NCBI RefSeq assembly: GCF_021129305.1 | Contig: NZ_JAJOMB010000029.1 | Location: forward strand, 1 to 64,000 | DNA: 64,000 nucleotides | DNA from: Kineosporia babensis | GTDB taxonomy: Bacteria > Actinomycetota > Actinomycetes > Actinomycetales > Kineosporiaceae | Direction: 5' to 3' | Shown here: positions 1 through 8,449 of the stretch, piece by piece | Position numbering within the stretch: the stretch's first letter is position 1 | How the letters are laid out: every line of letters starts with the position of its first letter | The notes under the pieces: generated by a model | Seen by the model: the letters and a program-made list of their open reading frames with translations, nothing else | Database searches by the model: none | What the model was told of the DNA's origin: nothing | Made by a program: the position numbers and the translations under genes

Positions 1-45
1 GTGCCCCTCGGTCACGGACTCAGAGGTGAACAAACGGTCAGACAC
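1..45 (-). CDS. metK: S-adenosylmethionine synthetase, N-terminal fragment
   Basis: Fifteen codons read leftwards from a GTG at 45-43 and run off the window edge. They spell (M)SDRLFTSESVTEGH, the conserved start of MetK, which makes S-adenosylmethionine from methionine and ATP in the cytoplasm. A GGGAG Shine-Dalgarno sits about 5 bases upstream of the GTG. The gene follows coaBC on the same strand, as in other actinobacteria. The roughly 200 bases between coaBC and this start hold no convincing gene. Only the first residues are visible, so integrity of the rest cannot be judged. Confidence 0.9.
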   Translation of the reverse strand, partial: MSDRLFTSESVTEGH

Positions 46-250
46 GGCACTCCCGAAGGGTGATGACGACGAAGGAGAAGGGCAAACTACCGGCGGCGTC
101 CCTTCGGACGGAGTCGGCGTCGATCTGTCGCCTTACTCTAACCATTCCGGTGGACAACCGATCCCAGGGTTGACGAAGTCGGTTCGGTCCGACGTCTCCT
201 CGACATGGGGTTCGCCGGTGATTCACCGTCGGTTCACCCGGCGACTGCGC

Positions 251-1528
251 TCAGCGAAGCAACGGGAGCACAGCGTCCCAGATCGCCTGGGACACCTGGC
301 TCTTGCTTCCGGCCGGAACCGGGCTGACGGTGCCGTCCGCGGCCAGAACCGTGACCTCGGTCTCGTCCTGGCCGAACACCTTCCCGGCCGACACGTCGTT
401 CAGCACCAGAAGGTCGCACCCCTTGCGCGCCAGCTTGGCGGTGGCGTGCTCGAGAGCGCTGCCGGACTCGTCCCCGGTCTCGGCGGCGAAGCCGACCACG
501 ACCTGACCGGGACGCCGGCGCTCGACCAGACCGGCCAGGATGTCGGGGTTACGCACCAGAGTGACCACCGGCGCGTCGTCCGCGTCGGCGGACTTCTTGA
601 TCTTGTGCTCGGCGACCTGGGCCGGGCGGAAGTCCGCCACCGCGGCAGCCATCACCACTACGTCCGCACTTTCGGCGGCGGCATTCATCGCCTCGCGCAT
701 CTGCAGGGCGGTCTCCACCTGCACGACCTCGGCGCCTGGGGGCACCGCGACCTCGATTGCACCGGCGACCAGGGTGACCTTGGCGCCGCGATCCAGGGCG
801 GCCTGAGCCAGCGCGACTCCCTGCCGGCCCGACGAGCGATTGCCCAGGTAACGGACCGGGTCGAGCGGCTCACGGGTACCGCCCGCGGAGATCACGACCT
901 GGCGACCCGAGAGATCGAACCCAGCAACTGGGGACGTTTGCGGCCCGGTGGCGACGTCGGGCACCGAGGTGCCCACCGACGTCCGTTGCTGCTCCGGTTC
1001 AGGCAGAAGCATCAGCGCGGCGGCAAAGATCTCGTCCGGCTCAGGCAGGCGCCCCGGGCCGGTATCGGCGCCAGTCAGCCGCCCGCTGGCCGGATCCAGC
1101 ACGCTGACTCCCCGCTCGCGCAGCACAGCCACGTTCGCGACGGTGGCCGGATGCGTCCACATCTCGGTGTGCATGGCCGGGGCCAGCAGCACCGGGCAGC
1201 GCGCGGTGAGCAGGACGTTGGTGAGCAGGTCGTCGGCCAGCCCGTGCGCGGCCTTGGCCAGCAGGTCGGCGGTGGCCGGGGCCACCACGACCAGGTCGGC
1301 CTGCTGGCCGATCCGGACGTGCGGCACCTCGTGCACCTCGTCCCACACCGAGGCCGAGACCGGGTGCCCGGACAGAGCCGCCCAGGTGGGAGCAGCGACG
1401 AAGGTCAGCGCAGCCTGGGTCGGCACCACCCGGACGTCATGTCCGGCCTCCTTGAACAGGCGCAGCAACAGGCACGCCTTGTACGCGGCGATCCCGCCGC
1501 CGACCCCCAGGACGATGCGAAGGCCCAC
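251..1528 (-). CDS. coaBC: Bifunctional phosphopantothenoylcysteine decarboxylase / phosphopantothenate-cysteine ligase
   Basis: A 425-residue coenzyme A biosynthesis enzyme of normal length. Residues 1 to about 175 form the flavin-dependent CoaC decarboxylase: a Rossmann start (VGGGIAAYK), a catalytic-type His near residue 70 (HVRIGQQAD) and PAMHTEMW at 117-124. Residues from about 205 form the CoaB ligase, with AGGTREPLDPVRYLGNRSSG and the HKIKK lysine motif. The start is a GTG just after the rpoZ stop. Two decarboxylase positions differ from the E. coli enzyme: PAMN is PAMH, and the flap that carries the catalytic Cys reads TGADTGPGRL. The gene is cotranscribed with rpoZ and gmk. Confidence 0.95.
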   Translation of the reverse strand: MGLRIVLGVGGGIAAYKACLLLRLFKEAGHDVRVVPTQAALTFVAAPTWAALSGHPVSASVWDEVHEVPHVRIGQQADLVVVAPATADLLAKAAHGLADDLLTNVLLTARCPVLLAPAMHTEMWTHPATVANVAVLRERGVSVLDPASGRLTGADTGPGRLPEPDEIFAAALMLLPEPEQQRTSVGTSVPDVATGPQTSPVAGFDLSGRQVVISAGGTREPLDPVRYLGNRSSGRQGVALAQAALDRGAKVTLVAGAIEVAVPPGAEVVQVETALQMREAMNAAAESADVVVMAAAVADFRPAQVAEHKIKKSADADDAPVVTLVRNPDILAGLVERRRPGQVVVGFAAETGDESGSALEHATAKLARKGCDLLVLNDVSAGKVFGQDETEVTVLAADGTVSPVPAGSKSQVSQAIWDAVLPLLR

Positions 1529-1541
1529 GGAGCTCAGAAAA

Positions 1542-1805
1542 TCAGTCGTGCTTCTCGGCGGTCAGCAGACCCTCGTTGATCTCGCGCATGGCGACCGAGA
1601 GCGGCTTCTCCTGGACGTGGGTCTCGACCAGCGGGCCGACGTACTCCAGCAGGCCCTCGCCCAGCTGGGAGTAGTACGCGTTGATCTGCCGCGCGCGCTT
1701 GGCGGCGAAGATGACCAGCGAGTACTTCGAGTCCACCGTCGAGAGCAGGTCGTCGATCGGCGGGTTGGTGATGCCTTCGGGGCTGGCAACGGTTCCGGAC
1801 AACAC
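1542..1805 (-). CDS. rpoZ: DNA-directed RNA polymerase omega subunit
   Basis: An 87-residue protein beginning at GTG with a GGAG ribosome site. It carries the omega core [10 protein letters not shown]...[20 protein letters not shown], followed by the actinobacterial C-terminal stretch with [15 protein letters not shown]. Omega binds the beta-prime subunit and helps RNA polymerase assemble. It lies between gmk (34 bases upstream) and coaBC (13 bases downstream), the usual actinobacterial order, so it is probably in the mihF-gmk-rpoZ-coaBC transcript. Confidence 0.96.
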   Translation of the reverse strand: MLSGTVASPEGITNPPIDDLLSTVDSKYSLVIFAAKRARQINAYYSQLGEGLLEYVGPLVETHVQEKPLSVAMREINEGLLTAEKHD

Positions 1806-1839
1806 AAACTCCAGGCGTAGGTGGTGCGGTGAAGCGGTT

Positions 1840-2439
1840 CTAGTGGCGTGACTCGACCGGGTCGGGCGAACCGCCGGCCGGGGTCAGGCCCATACATGAT
1901 ACGAGCTCGTCGGTGGCGCGCAGAACATCGTCGTTCACGATGCTGATGTCGAACTCCGACTCGGCGGCCATCTCGACCTCGGCCGTGCGCAGCCTACGCG
2001 CTCTTTCCTCGCTGTCCTCGGTACCGCGCCCGACCAGCCGGCGGACGAGTTCGTCCAGGCTGGGGGGCTTGAGGAAGACGAAGAACGCGCCCGGCATGGT
2101 CTGCCGGACCTGCCGGGCGCCCTGCAGATCGATCTCCAGCAGGGCGGGCCGGCCCTCCGCGAGAACCTTCTCCACCGCGGCGCGCGGGGTGCCGTACCGG
2201 TGCCGGCCGTGCACCACCGCCCACTCCAGGAGCTGGCCACTGGCGGCCAGCTCGTCGAACTCCGCGTCGTCCACGAAGTGGTAGTGGACGCCGTCCTCCT
2301 CACCCGGCCGGGGCGACCGGGTGGTGACCGAGACGGAAAGCCAGATCTGCTCGTAACGGCGGCGGATGTCGGCCGCAACCGTTCCCTTCCCCACCGCCGT
2401 CGGCCCTGCCAGTACCGTCAGCCGTCCTGGCCGAACCAT
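1840..2439 (-). CDS. gmk: Guanylate kinase
   Basis: A 199-residue protein counted from the ATG at 2439. It phosphorylates GMP to GDP with ATP. The P-loop [10 protein letters not shown] lies at residues 11-20. It is followed by the GMP-binding [20 protein letters not shown] segment and the [12 protein letters not shown] strand. The open frame continues upstream to 2589, but that would overlap mihF by about 100 bases. In-frame GTG codons at 2460 and 2478 are possible alternatives. The ATG is preceded by a G-rich ribosome-site-like run and gives the usual family length. Confidence 0.94.
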   Translation of the reverse strand: MVRPGRLTVLAGPTAVGKGTVAADIRRRYEQIWLSVSVTTRSPRPGEEDGVHYHFVDDAEFDELAASGQLLEWAVVHGRHRYGTPRAAVEKVLAEGRPALLEIDLQGARQVRQTMPGAFFVFLKPPSLDELVRRLVGRGTEDSEERARRLRTAEVEMAAESEFDISIVNDDVLRATDELVSCMGLTPAGGSPDPVESRH

Positions 2440-2485
2440 CCCGCCCCCCGACGGGTCCACGAGCTCCGTCCCGATCACCTGTGGT

Positions 2486-2809
2486 TCAGCTCCCGAAGCG
2501 CTTGACCAGCGCCGCAATCTGGTTGGAGCCGAGGCCACGCACACGCCGGGACTCGGAGATGCCGATCTCCTCCATGATCTGGCGGGCACGCACCTTGCCC
2601 ACGCCGGGCAGGGCCTCGAGAAGCGCCGACACCTTCATCTTGCCGATCACCTCGTTCTCCTGCCCCTCGTTGATCACTTCCCCGAGCGAGCCCTGCGAGT
2701 ACTTGAGCCTGTTCTTGATCTCGGCACGGGCACGCCGAGCCTCGGCCGCCTTCACCAGGGCGGCGGCCCGCTGCTCGGGAGTCAGGGGGGGCAGAGCCAC
2801 TTGAGTCAC
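2486..2809 (-). CDS. mihF: Actinobacterial integration host factor (mIHF)
   Basis: A 107-residue nucleoid-associated protein of the mIHF/sIHF family. The N-terminus is helical ([28 protein letters not shown]). The C-terminal DNA-binding part carries the helix-two-turn-helix-like segment [18 protein letters not shown] and ends [21 protein letters not shown]. It bends DNA and, in mycobacteria, supports phage integration and nucleoid organisation. It heads the gmk-rpoZ-coaBC group. The long untranslated stretch upstream contains a promoter candidate and a perfect palindrome. Confidence 0.95.
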   Translation of the reverse strand: MTQVALPPLTPEQRAAALVKAAEARRARAEIKNRLKYSQGSLGEVINEGQENEVIGKMKVSALLEALPGVGKVRARQIMEEIGISESRRVRGLGSNQIAALVKRFGS

Positions 2810-3107
2810 CTCAGTTGTTCGTCGAACTCAGTAGGTAGTTGAGCGGTACCGGAGCAATTCCGGCCGTCCGGCCGATCGTCCATTTCTCCGATCGGCGCAG
2901 GCAGACCGCGAAATCTGGTCCGAACCTAGCGAGTCGGTATCCCGGAGGGCAACGCGGGGGGCCGTGTCGCCACGCCACCCTTGCCTTGGCCGTTCCGTTC
3001 GCCATTCCCGCCAGCTTCAGCACCGGGTTCCGGTCTTTACGGATACCCGATCGCTGACGACCGGTTCCGTCGAGAGCCGACACTAACGGCTAATCCAGAC
3101 ATACTGG

Positions 3108-3136
3108 TATTCATGTCCTGCGGGACGCGCCGTCAA
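3108..3136 (-). promoter_or_regulatory. Candidate sigma-70-type promoter for mihF
   Basis: Read on the minus strand, TTGACG (3136-3131) is separated by exactly 17 bases from TGAATA (3113-3108). It points towards mihF, about 300 bases downstream. The near-palindrome ATACTGGTAT overlaps the -10 side. The -10 is not canonical, so this is a sequence-based guess. Confidence 0.35.
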
Positions 3137-3140
3137 ACCG

Positions 3141-3154
3141 ACATCCGCGGATGT
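3141..3154. promoter_or_regulatory. Perfect 14-base palindrome upstream of the mihF promoter candidate
   Basis: ACATCCGCGGATGT is its own reverse complement. It lies four bases upstream of the TTGACG candidate -35, a position typical of an operator. The binding protein is unknown. Confidence 0.35.
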
Positions 3155-3441
3155 TTTCTCCGGCTTTTATCGCGTGATTGCCCAGGTCGATCCTGTCACG
3201 AAGGCCCGGACTTCTCTTCGCCGGGATCCACCGGACGCCTCCGGCCCGCCCGTCAGAAGCCTTTGAAGGCCCTCAGAACGCCTCGATCGGACGCTGGGAG
3301 GGCCGGGTACTCCCCCACCGCCGCCGAAGGCCTGCTCAGCCGGGCTGCCGCCGCAGCAGAAGCCGGAAAAATTTCCTCGGGAACGAGTCCGGCACCCGCC
3401 CCCAGGGGGACAGGTGCCGGTAGGTGCTGCGGATCTGCGGT

Positions 3442-4038
3442 TCAGGCCGGGGTGGCCGTGGCCATGGTGATCGCGTGCTCGGCCAGGGTGACCAGAAGTT
3501 CCTTGGCCGAGGCCCGCTGGCGCACGTCGGCCAGCACCACCGGCACCCGGTCGTCGATGTCCAGGGCCTCGCGGACCTCGTCCGGCTGGTACTCCTCGTC
3601 CCCGTCGAAGCAGTTCACCCCGATCACGAACGGGATGCCGCGACGCTCGAAGAAGTCGACGGCCGGGAAGCAGGACTCCAGCCGGCGGGTGTCGGCCAGC
3701 ACGACGGCGCCGATCGCGCCCTCGGCCAGCTCGTCCCACATGAACCAGAACCGGTCCTGGCCGGGCGTCCCGAACAGGTACAGCACCAGTTCGGGGCTGA
3801 TCGTGATCCGGCCGAAGTCGAGCGCGACCGTGGTGGTCTTCTTCGACTCCACGCCGGAGAGGTCGTCGACGCCCCGGCTGAGCTCGGTGATGAGCTCCTC
3901 GGTGCGCAGCGGCGGGATCTCACTGATGGTTCCCACCATGGTGGTCTTCCCGACTCCGAAGCCGCCCGCGATGAGCAGCTTCACCGCCGTTGCGCGCACC
4001 CCGGGCCGCTGGTTCGGGTCAGAGTCGGCGTATGCCAT
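3442..4038 (-). CDS. cvnD: Conservon GTP-binding protein (CvnD type)
   Basis: A 198-residue small GTPase of the family found in actinobacterial conservons, distantly similar to Mgl/Ras-like GTPases. The P-loop GGFGVGKTT is at residues 25-33. The switch segment reads LFGTPGQDRFWFMW (about 89-102), and VNCFDGDEE takes the place of the usual NKxD guanine motif. It overlaps the end of cvnC by 20 bases, indicating translational coupling. In Streptomyces, such GTPases work with a sensor kinase, a roadblock protein and a DUF742 protein in a membrane-associated, G-protein-like complex. Confidence 0.9.
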   Translation of the reverse strand: MAYADSDPNQRPGVRATAVKLLIAGGFGVGKTTMVGTISEIPPLRTEELITELSRGVDDLSGVESKKTTTVALDFGRITISPELVLYLFGTPGQDRFWFMWDELAEGAIGAVVLADTRRLESCFPAVDFFERRGIPFVIGVNCFDGDEEYQPDEVREALDIDDRVPVVLADVRQRASAKELLVTLAEHAITMATATPA

Positions 4039-4384
4039 TGATAACCGCCTGAAGGACGTTGATGTCGGGGGTGACCGCGGACCGGAACATCAGCAGCTGC
4101 CGGTCGATCAGGTCACCGATGAGGATCTTCACGACGCTGAGCGGCAGGCCCAGGTCGGCGGACACCTCGGCGATGGACTTGGGATGCTGGCACATGGTGA
4201 CGATCTGCAGCCCCTCGGGCTCCAGGCTGTCGGCCAGCTGCGGGGTGACCCGCTGCAGCGCCACCACCAGCGTGATCATCGCTAGATCACGCTGCTTGCT
4301 GGTGGTGCGGCCACGGGTCAGCGCGTACGGGCGGACCAGGGGCCCGGCCTCCTCGTCGAACCAGTGCTGATCCGCCGGTGTCAC
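4019..4384 (-). CDS. cvnC: DUF742 conservon protein (CvnC type)
   Basis: A 121-residue DUF742 protein. The N-terminal GPLVRPYALTRGRTTS motif is typical. A winged-helix-like region follows (EGLQIVTMCQHPKSIAEVSADLGLPLSVVKILIGDLI), ending in the usual hydrophobic NVLQAVINGIRRL. It starts in an ATGA overlap with cvnB and overlaps cvnD at its 3' end, so the three genes are translated together. It probably bridges the kinase or roadblock components and the GTPase; its biochemical activity is unknown. Confidence 0.9.
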   Translation of the reverse strand: MTPADQHWFDEEAGPLVRPYALTRGRTTSKQRDLAMITLVVALQRVTPQLADSLEPEGLQIVTMCQHPKSIAEVSADLGLPLSVVKILIGDLIDRQLLMFRSAVTPDINVLQAVINGIRRL

Positions 4385-4803
4385 GGTCTGGCAACCCCGG
4401 GGCCGGAGTCTTCCCGGGGTTGCGAGCTGAGGTAGGTGCCGACCTGCTTGACCAGCAGGTTCATCTCGTAGGCGACCATGCCCATGTCCGCGTTCACGTC
4501 GGCCAGCAGGGCCAGGCAGGCACCCTGCCCGGCGGCCGTGACCACCAGGAAGTAGTTGTCCATCTCGACGACGGTCTGCCGCACCCCGCCGCCGCCGAAG
4601 TGCCGGCCGGTGCCCCGGGCCAGGCTCTGGAAGCCGGAGGCGACCGCGGCCAGGTGCTCGCCGTCGTCACGGGTCAGGTTGCTGGACCGGCCGATGAGCA
4701 GGCCGTCGGACGAGAGCACGATCGCCCGGTCCGCCCCGGGCAGGCGGCGGAGCAGGTCCTCCACCAGCCAGTCCAGGCCACCCATCGCGCTGTTCTGCGT
4801 CAT
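4381..4803 (-). CDS. cvnB: Roadblock/LC7 domain protein (CvnB type)
   Basis: A 140-residue single-domain roadblock/LC7 protein (LDWLVEDLLRRLPGADRAIVLSSDGLLIGRS...). These proteins act as regulators of, or platforms for, small GTPases and usually dimerise. It is second in the conservon, 96 bases after the end of the large kinase gene, and shares an ATGA with cvnC. There is no signal peptide or membrane segment, so it is cytosolic. Confidence 0.92.
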   Translation of the reverse strand: MTQNSAMGGLDWLVEDLLRRLPGADRAIVLSSDGLLIGRSSNLTRDDGEHLAAVASGFQSLARGTGRHFGGGGVRQTVVEMDNYFLVVTAAGQGACLALLADVNADMGMVAYEMNLLVKQVGTYLSSQPREDSGPGVARP

Positions 4804-4899
4804 CTCGCCTTCCAGTCCGTGGTTCGCGAAAACAGTGTCTTCGCCCTTCTTCTCTGCGTGGTGCCGGTGCTGCCGACCGTGCCGGACGCGCCGGAGGGG

Positions 4900-7800
4900 T
4901 CAGGCATCCGGACGTTCTGTCCGGCCGCGCTGGGTGCCGCGCTGGAACGCCGCCATCCGGTTGCGGGCCACTTCGGGGTCGCCCTGCGGGCCTGCCTCGG
5001 CCCGGTCGGGGGTCGGCGGGGCGCTGGGCATCGGGGTGTTCTTGAGCCGGTCGGACAGGTGCGCCTGCCGGGTCCGCTTGGGCAGCCCGGGGCGGCCGTC
5101 GCGGCCGGCCGTGCGGGCCACCGGGCCCTGCGCGTTGCCCCGGACCCCGGCCGGCGGGGTGGGGGCGCCCTTGCCCAGGCCGGCCGGTGCCGCCCCGGGG
5201 GCCCGGACCGGCAGGCTGCCGGTGGCCGGGCCGTTGGGGCCCGGCTGGACTCCTCCGCCGTTGCCACGCGAGGCCAGGTAGTCGGCGCGGGCCTGGTGGT
5301 TCACCGACGGGCCGGGCTCACCGAAGCCGCCCTCCGGGCGGAACTGGCTGCTCGGGCCGGGCCGCTCGGCCCCGCCCCGGGCCGGGCCGGAGGGGAAGCT
5401 CGACTGCGCGTGCCGCATCGGGCCGGTCGGCGGCGGGCCGGACGTCCCGTTCTGGCCGTTCTGCCCGTTCGGGTAGGTCGGGCCGGCCGGGACCGGGGCC
5501 ATCGGGTGCAACGGGGTGGGCTGGGCCTCACCCCGGCGGCCGCCGATCCGCTCGACCGAGCCGGTGGGGGTGCTGCTGATCCGGGGCTCGCTGGGGGCCA
5601 CCGACAGGGCCGGAGCGCCCGGGCGGGCCGGCCGCTGCGGCGGGGTCTCCGACTGCGGCGGGATCACCGCGATCTCCCCGGTCATCTCGCCGGTGATCGC
5701 CATCCGCTCGTGCAGGGAGCGCGCCGACTGGCCCGCCTCCATCGCCGCGGCCTTCTCGTCGGCCCCGTCGATCGCCAGGGTCTGGGTGCCCCCGCCGATC
5801 GAGCCGGCGCCGGCGTCGAACAGCTCGGCCGGGATCAGCACCACGGCCTTGGTCCCGCCGTAGGCCGGCGAGGGGGTCAGGGTGACCCGGATGTTCTGGC
5901 CGGCGGCCAGCTGGGCCACCACGAACATGCCCAGGCGGGGCTCCTCGCGCAGGGTCAGCGCGTGGAAGTCCGGGGCCTCGTTGAGCATCTTGTTCAGCTC
6001 TTCGAGCTTGTCGGCCGGGATGCCCAGGCCCTGGTCCTCGATCTCCAGCACCAGGCCCTTGCCGACCAGGTTGCCGCGCACCTCGACCTTGGACATCGGC
6101 GGGGAGAACGAGGTGGCGTTGTCGACCAGCTCGGCCAGCAGGTGGATGACGTCGGCGACCGCGCCACCGTTGATCGACAGCCGGGGCAGGCGGCCGATCG
6201 AGACCCGGGCGTAGTCCTGCGCCTCGGAGATCGAGGAGCGCACCACCTGCAGCAGCTCGACCGAGTTGCGCCAGCGCCGGCCGGGCTGGCCGCCGCCCAG
6301 GATGACCAGGTTCTCGGCGTTGCGGCGGGCCCGGGTGGCCAGGTGGTCGAGCTCGAACAGCAGCTCGATCTGCTCCGGGTCCTCCTCGAAGCGCTCGGCC
6401 TTCTCCAGCACGCCCAGCTGCCGGTGCACGATGACCTGGCTGCGGTAGGCGATGTTGAGGAACACCTCGCGCAGGCCGGCCCGGGTCTCGGCCTCCTGCA
6501 CGGCGGCGCTGACGGCCACGCTCTGGGCCTGGTTGAAGGCGTCGGCCACCTCGCCGATCTCGTCCGCGCCGTAGCTGAGCTTCGGCATCGTGCGGTGTTC
6601 CTCGTCGACCTCACCGGCGCGCAGGCCCTGCACCAGGGTGGGCAGCCGGTTCTGGGCCAGGTCGAGGGTCTCGTCCCGCAGCCCGCGCAGCCGGCCGGCC
6701 AGCCGGTTCGACTCCCGGGTGGTGAGCAGGAAGATGATGATGCCGAAGAGGACGGCCGCGGCACCGCCGTAGACCGCGTAGTTCACGTCCCGCTCGGCCG
6801 CGTCCACGGCCAGCGTGGAGGAGTAGTCCAGGTGCAGCATGGCCATGTCGGTCAGCGCCTGGATGACCTCGTCGTTGGCCGCCTCCCACTCCTGGAGGGT
6901 GACCGGCAGCTGGGCCTTGGCCTTGCCGTTGGCCAGCTGGTCCTTGGTCGGCAGTTCGTCGCTGAGGCCGCCCAGCAGCTTGGCCTGCTCGGCCGACACG
7001 CCCGACGCGGCCTCACCGTCCCCGTCACCCGCCTCGGAGCCGTCGGAGGTCTCGGTGCCGTCGGTGCTGCTGCCGGTGCTGGACAGCGTCTGGCGTTCCT
7101 TGCGGGTCAGCTCGGCGGCGTTCAGCACCGCCTGCTCGACCTGGCCCTGGATCTTCCAGGCCTGGGACTCCATGATCGTCTTGAGCTGCTGCTGCTCGGA
7201 CGGCTGCAGCGAGGCGCTGAGCGCCTTCAGCTCGGCGCGGTAGGCGCCGCCGGTCCGCACGAAGGTCTGGTACTCGTCGCGGCTGAGGCCCTCGTTCGAG
7301 AAGGCCACGTAGGCCAGGCCGTTGCCGCGGGCCATCGAGGCCACGTTGTCGGCCAGGTCGGAGGAGATGACCTCCTCGGCCGAGGACTCACCGTTGGGGG
7401 CCAGCCGGGCCAGCACCCGCATGGTGTCGGCGGTGAGCACGATCATCGAGCCCCAGTACTCCGAGGCCTGCAGCACGGTGGCGTCGCCGTCCAGGATCGA
7501 CGCGCGGGTCTGCGGCATCGCGGCGCCGAACTCCGCCTGCCGGGCGTAGATCGGGTTCAGCTCGGGGATGGTGATCTCCTGCATCGCCGCGGCGTCCTCG
7601 GCGATCTCCCCCATCGCGGCGTCGGTCTTCGGCGACTGCTCCTGCAGCCGCTGCCGGTTCGCGTCACTGGGATCGGCCAGATAGGCCGCGCTGTACTGCA
7701 GTTCGCGCCGGACCTCGGGATACATGATCTGCGAGGAGCCCAGGCTCTCCTTGATCACGTTGTTGATCGAGCGCAGGTCCCAGGCGTTGTACGCCAGGAG

Positions 7801-7923
7801 CGAGGCGAGCACCACGCCGACGAGCAGCAGCGAGAGGCTGGGCACCCAGCCGATCATCAGGATGCGGGTCCGGATCGACCGGCCACCCAGTCGCTTCAGG
7901 GGACCGCTGGCCTTCGGAGCCAT
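4900..7923 (-). CDS. cvnA: Conservon sensor histidine kinase with nitrate/nitrite-sensing-type domain (CvnA type)
   Basis: A 1007-residue membrane kinase counted from the ATG at 7923, which has a GGAAGGA ribosome site 11 bases upstream; longer starts have none. Transmembrane helix 1 is at about 20-45. An extracytoplasmic NIT-like helical sensor follows to about 375, containing an acidic, Ser/Gly-rich insert (GSEAGDGDGEAASG). Helix 2 (AAAVLFGIIIFLLTT) is near 390, then a HAMP-like linker. The kinase core carries LDHLATRARRNAENLVILGG (candidate phospho-acceptor His), LLAELVDNATSFSPP (N box) and EIEDQGLGIP (G box). The last ~280 residues are Pro/Gly-rich and probably disordered. It heads the conservon; its ligand is unknown. 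Confidence 0.9.
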   Translation of the reverse strand: MAPKASGPLKRLGGRSIRTRILMIGWVPSLSLLLVGVVLASLLAYNAWDLRSINNVIKESLGSSQIMYPEVRRELQYSAAYLADPSDANRQRLQEQSPKTDAAMGEIAEDAAAMQEITIPELNPIYARQAEFGAAMPQTRASILDGDATVLQASEYWGSMIVLTADTMRVLARLAPNGESSAEEVISSDLADNVASMARGNGLAYVAFSNEGLSRDEYQTFVRTGGAYRAELKALSASLQPSEQQQLKTIMESQAWKIQGQVEQAVLNAAELTRKERQTLSSTGSSTDGTETSDGSEAGDGDGEAASGVSAEQAKLLGGLSDELPTKDQLANGKAKAQLPVTLQEWEAANDEVIQALTDMAMLHLDYSSTLAVDAAERDVNYAVYGGAAAVLFGIIIFLLTTRESNRLAGRLRGLRDETLDLAQNRLPTLVQGLRAGEVDEEHRTMPKLSYGADEIGEVADAFNQAQSVAVSAAVQEAETRAGLREVFLNIAYRSQVIVHRQLGVLEKAERFEEDPEQIELLFELDHLATRARRNAENLVILGGGQPGRRWRNSVELLQVVRSSISEAQDYARVSIGRLPRLSINGGAVADVIHLLAELVDNATSFSPPMSKVEVRGNLVGKGLVLEIEDQGLGIPADKLEELNKMLNEAPDFHALTLREEPRLGMFVVAQLAAGQNIRVTLTPSPAYGGTKAVVLIPAELFDAGAGSIGGGTQTLAIDGADEKAAAMEAGQSARSLHERMAITGEMTGEIAVIPPQSETPPQRPARPGAPALSVAPSEPRISSTPTGSVERIGGRRGEAQPTPLHPMAPVPAGPTYPNGQNGQNGTSGPPPTGPMRHAQSSFPSGPARGGAERPGPSSQFRPEGGFGEPGPSVNHQARADYLASRGNGGGVQPGPNGPATGSLPVRAPGAAPAGLGKGAPTPPAGVRGNAQGPVARTAGRDGRPGLPKRTRQAHLSDRLKNTPMPSAPPTPDRAEAGPQGDPEVARNRMAAFQRGTQRGRTERPDA

Positions 7924-8449
7924 CGAGACGGCATTCCTTCCCGAATCCGTGACCCGGAAAAGCCGCCTCAGGCCTGGGACTGCGAAACAACGGGCCGGGA
8001 ACGAGCCCGGCAAAATGATGCATGCCGAGGCAAGAGTTACCCAGCGTGCACCCTTGCTCGCACTTCCGTCAGGCTGTGACGATCTCCTGGAGTCCGGTTC
8101 CGTCTGTAACGTTTCCGGCTTGGTGACATGTGCGCGATCCCGCTGGCGACATCCGCACACCCGTTGCGCCACATCCGATTTGGTACGGAAATGGCCTTGA
8201 GGGGTGCAACATAAGCACTGTTCGGTTATGGGAGTCAAGTACGGATTGCGCTGTGTGCCCCCTCGGACACGTACGGGGTAAACCCCTAATCAACAAGGGT
8301 AGAAAATAGCCCTGCGCGGTCAGCGAATGACGCAGCGTGGCATTGCATCGTTATCGAACCGGACCAAAAGAACGCCCGGCCGCCGAGAGATCTCGGCGGC
8401 CGGGCGTCCATAGCTGTTGCGGTTGCGGTACTTACTCCCCGAAGACGGC
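7924..8449. other. Gene-free stretch between cvnA and pyrF
   Basis: About 525 bases with no supportable gene. Short frames here, such as a 75-codon minus-strand one at 8069-8296, look like chance. The stretch probably holds the conservon promoter. The cvnA leader contains a small hairpin, GCCGGG/CCCGGC with loop AACGAG (7994-8011). The right end holds the pyr operon terminator, listed separately. Confidence 0.6.
8360..8406 (-). terminator. Rho-independent-type terminator of the pyr operon
   Basis: A 16-base perfect stem (8373-8388 pairing with 8391-8406, CGCCCGGCCGCCGAGA and its complement) is followed on the minus strand by TTCTTTTGG. It lies about 45 bases after the pyrF stop, so it ends pyrR-to-pyrF transcription before the conservon. 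Confidence 0.85.

Larger units (their letters stand above)
2810..3441. other. Gene-free stretch upstream of mihF
   Basis: About 630 bases between mihF and cvnD hold no gene that I can support. A 90-codon minus-strand frame at 2811-3083 matches no family I recognise and lacks a ribosome site, so I treat it as chance. The stretch probably carries the mihF promoter and a leader of up to 300 bases. The promoter candidate and the 14-base palindrome inside it are listed separately. No strong terminator for cvnD is visible. Confidence 0.6.

Noticed and set aside
2811-3083. Possible 90-residue minus-strand gene upstream of mihF
   Set aside because: No ribosome site, no recognisable family, and it lies in a probable leader region.
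4378-8079. A 1233-codon plus-strand open frame antisense to the conservon genes
   Set aside because: It has no domain resemblance, runs opposite well-supported cvnA/cvnB genes and has the Gly/Arg/Leu/Gln composition typical of antisense frames in high-G+C DNA.
8069-8296. Possible 75-residue Cys/His-containing minus-strand gene upstream of cvnA
   Set aside because: No good ribosome site and no conserved pattern; more likely part of the cvnA promoter and leader.
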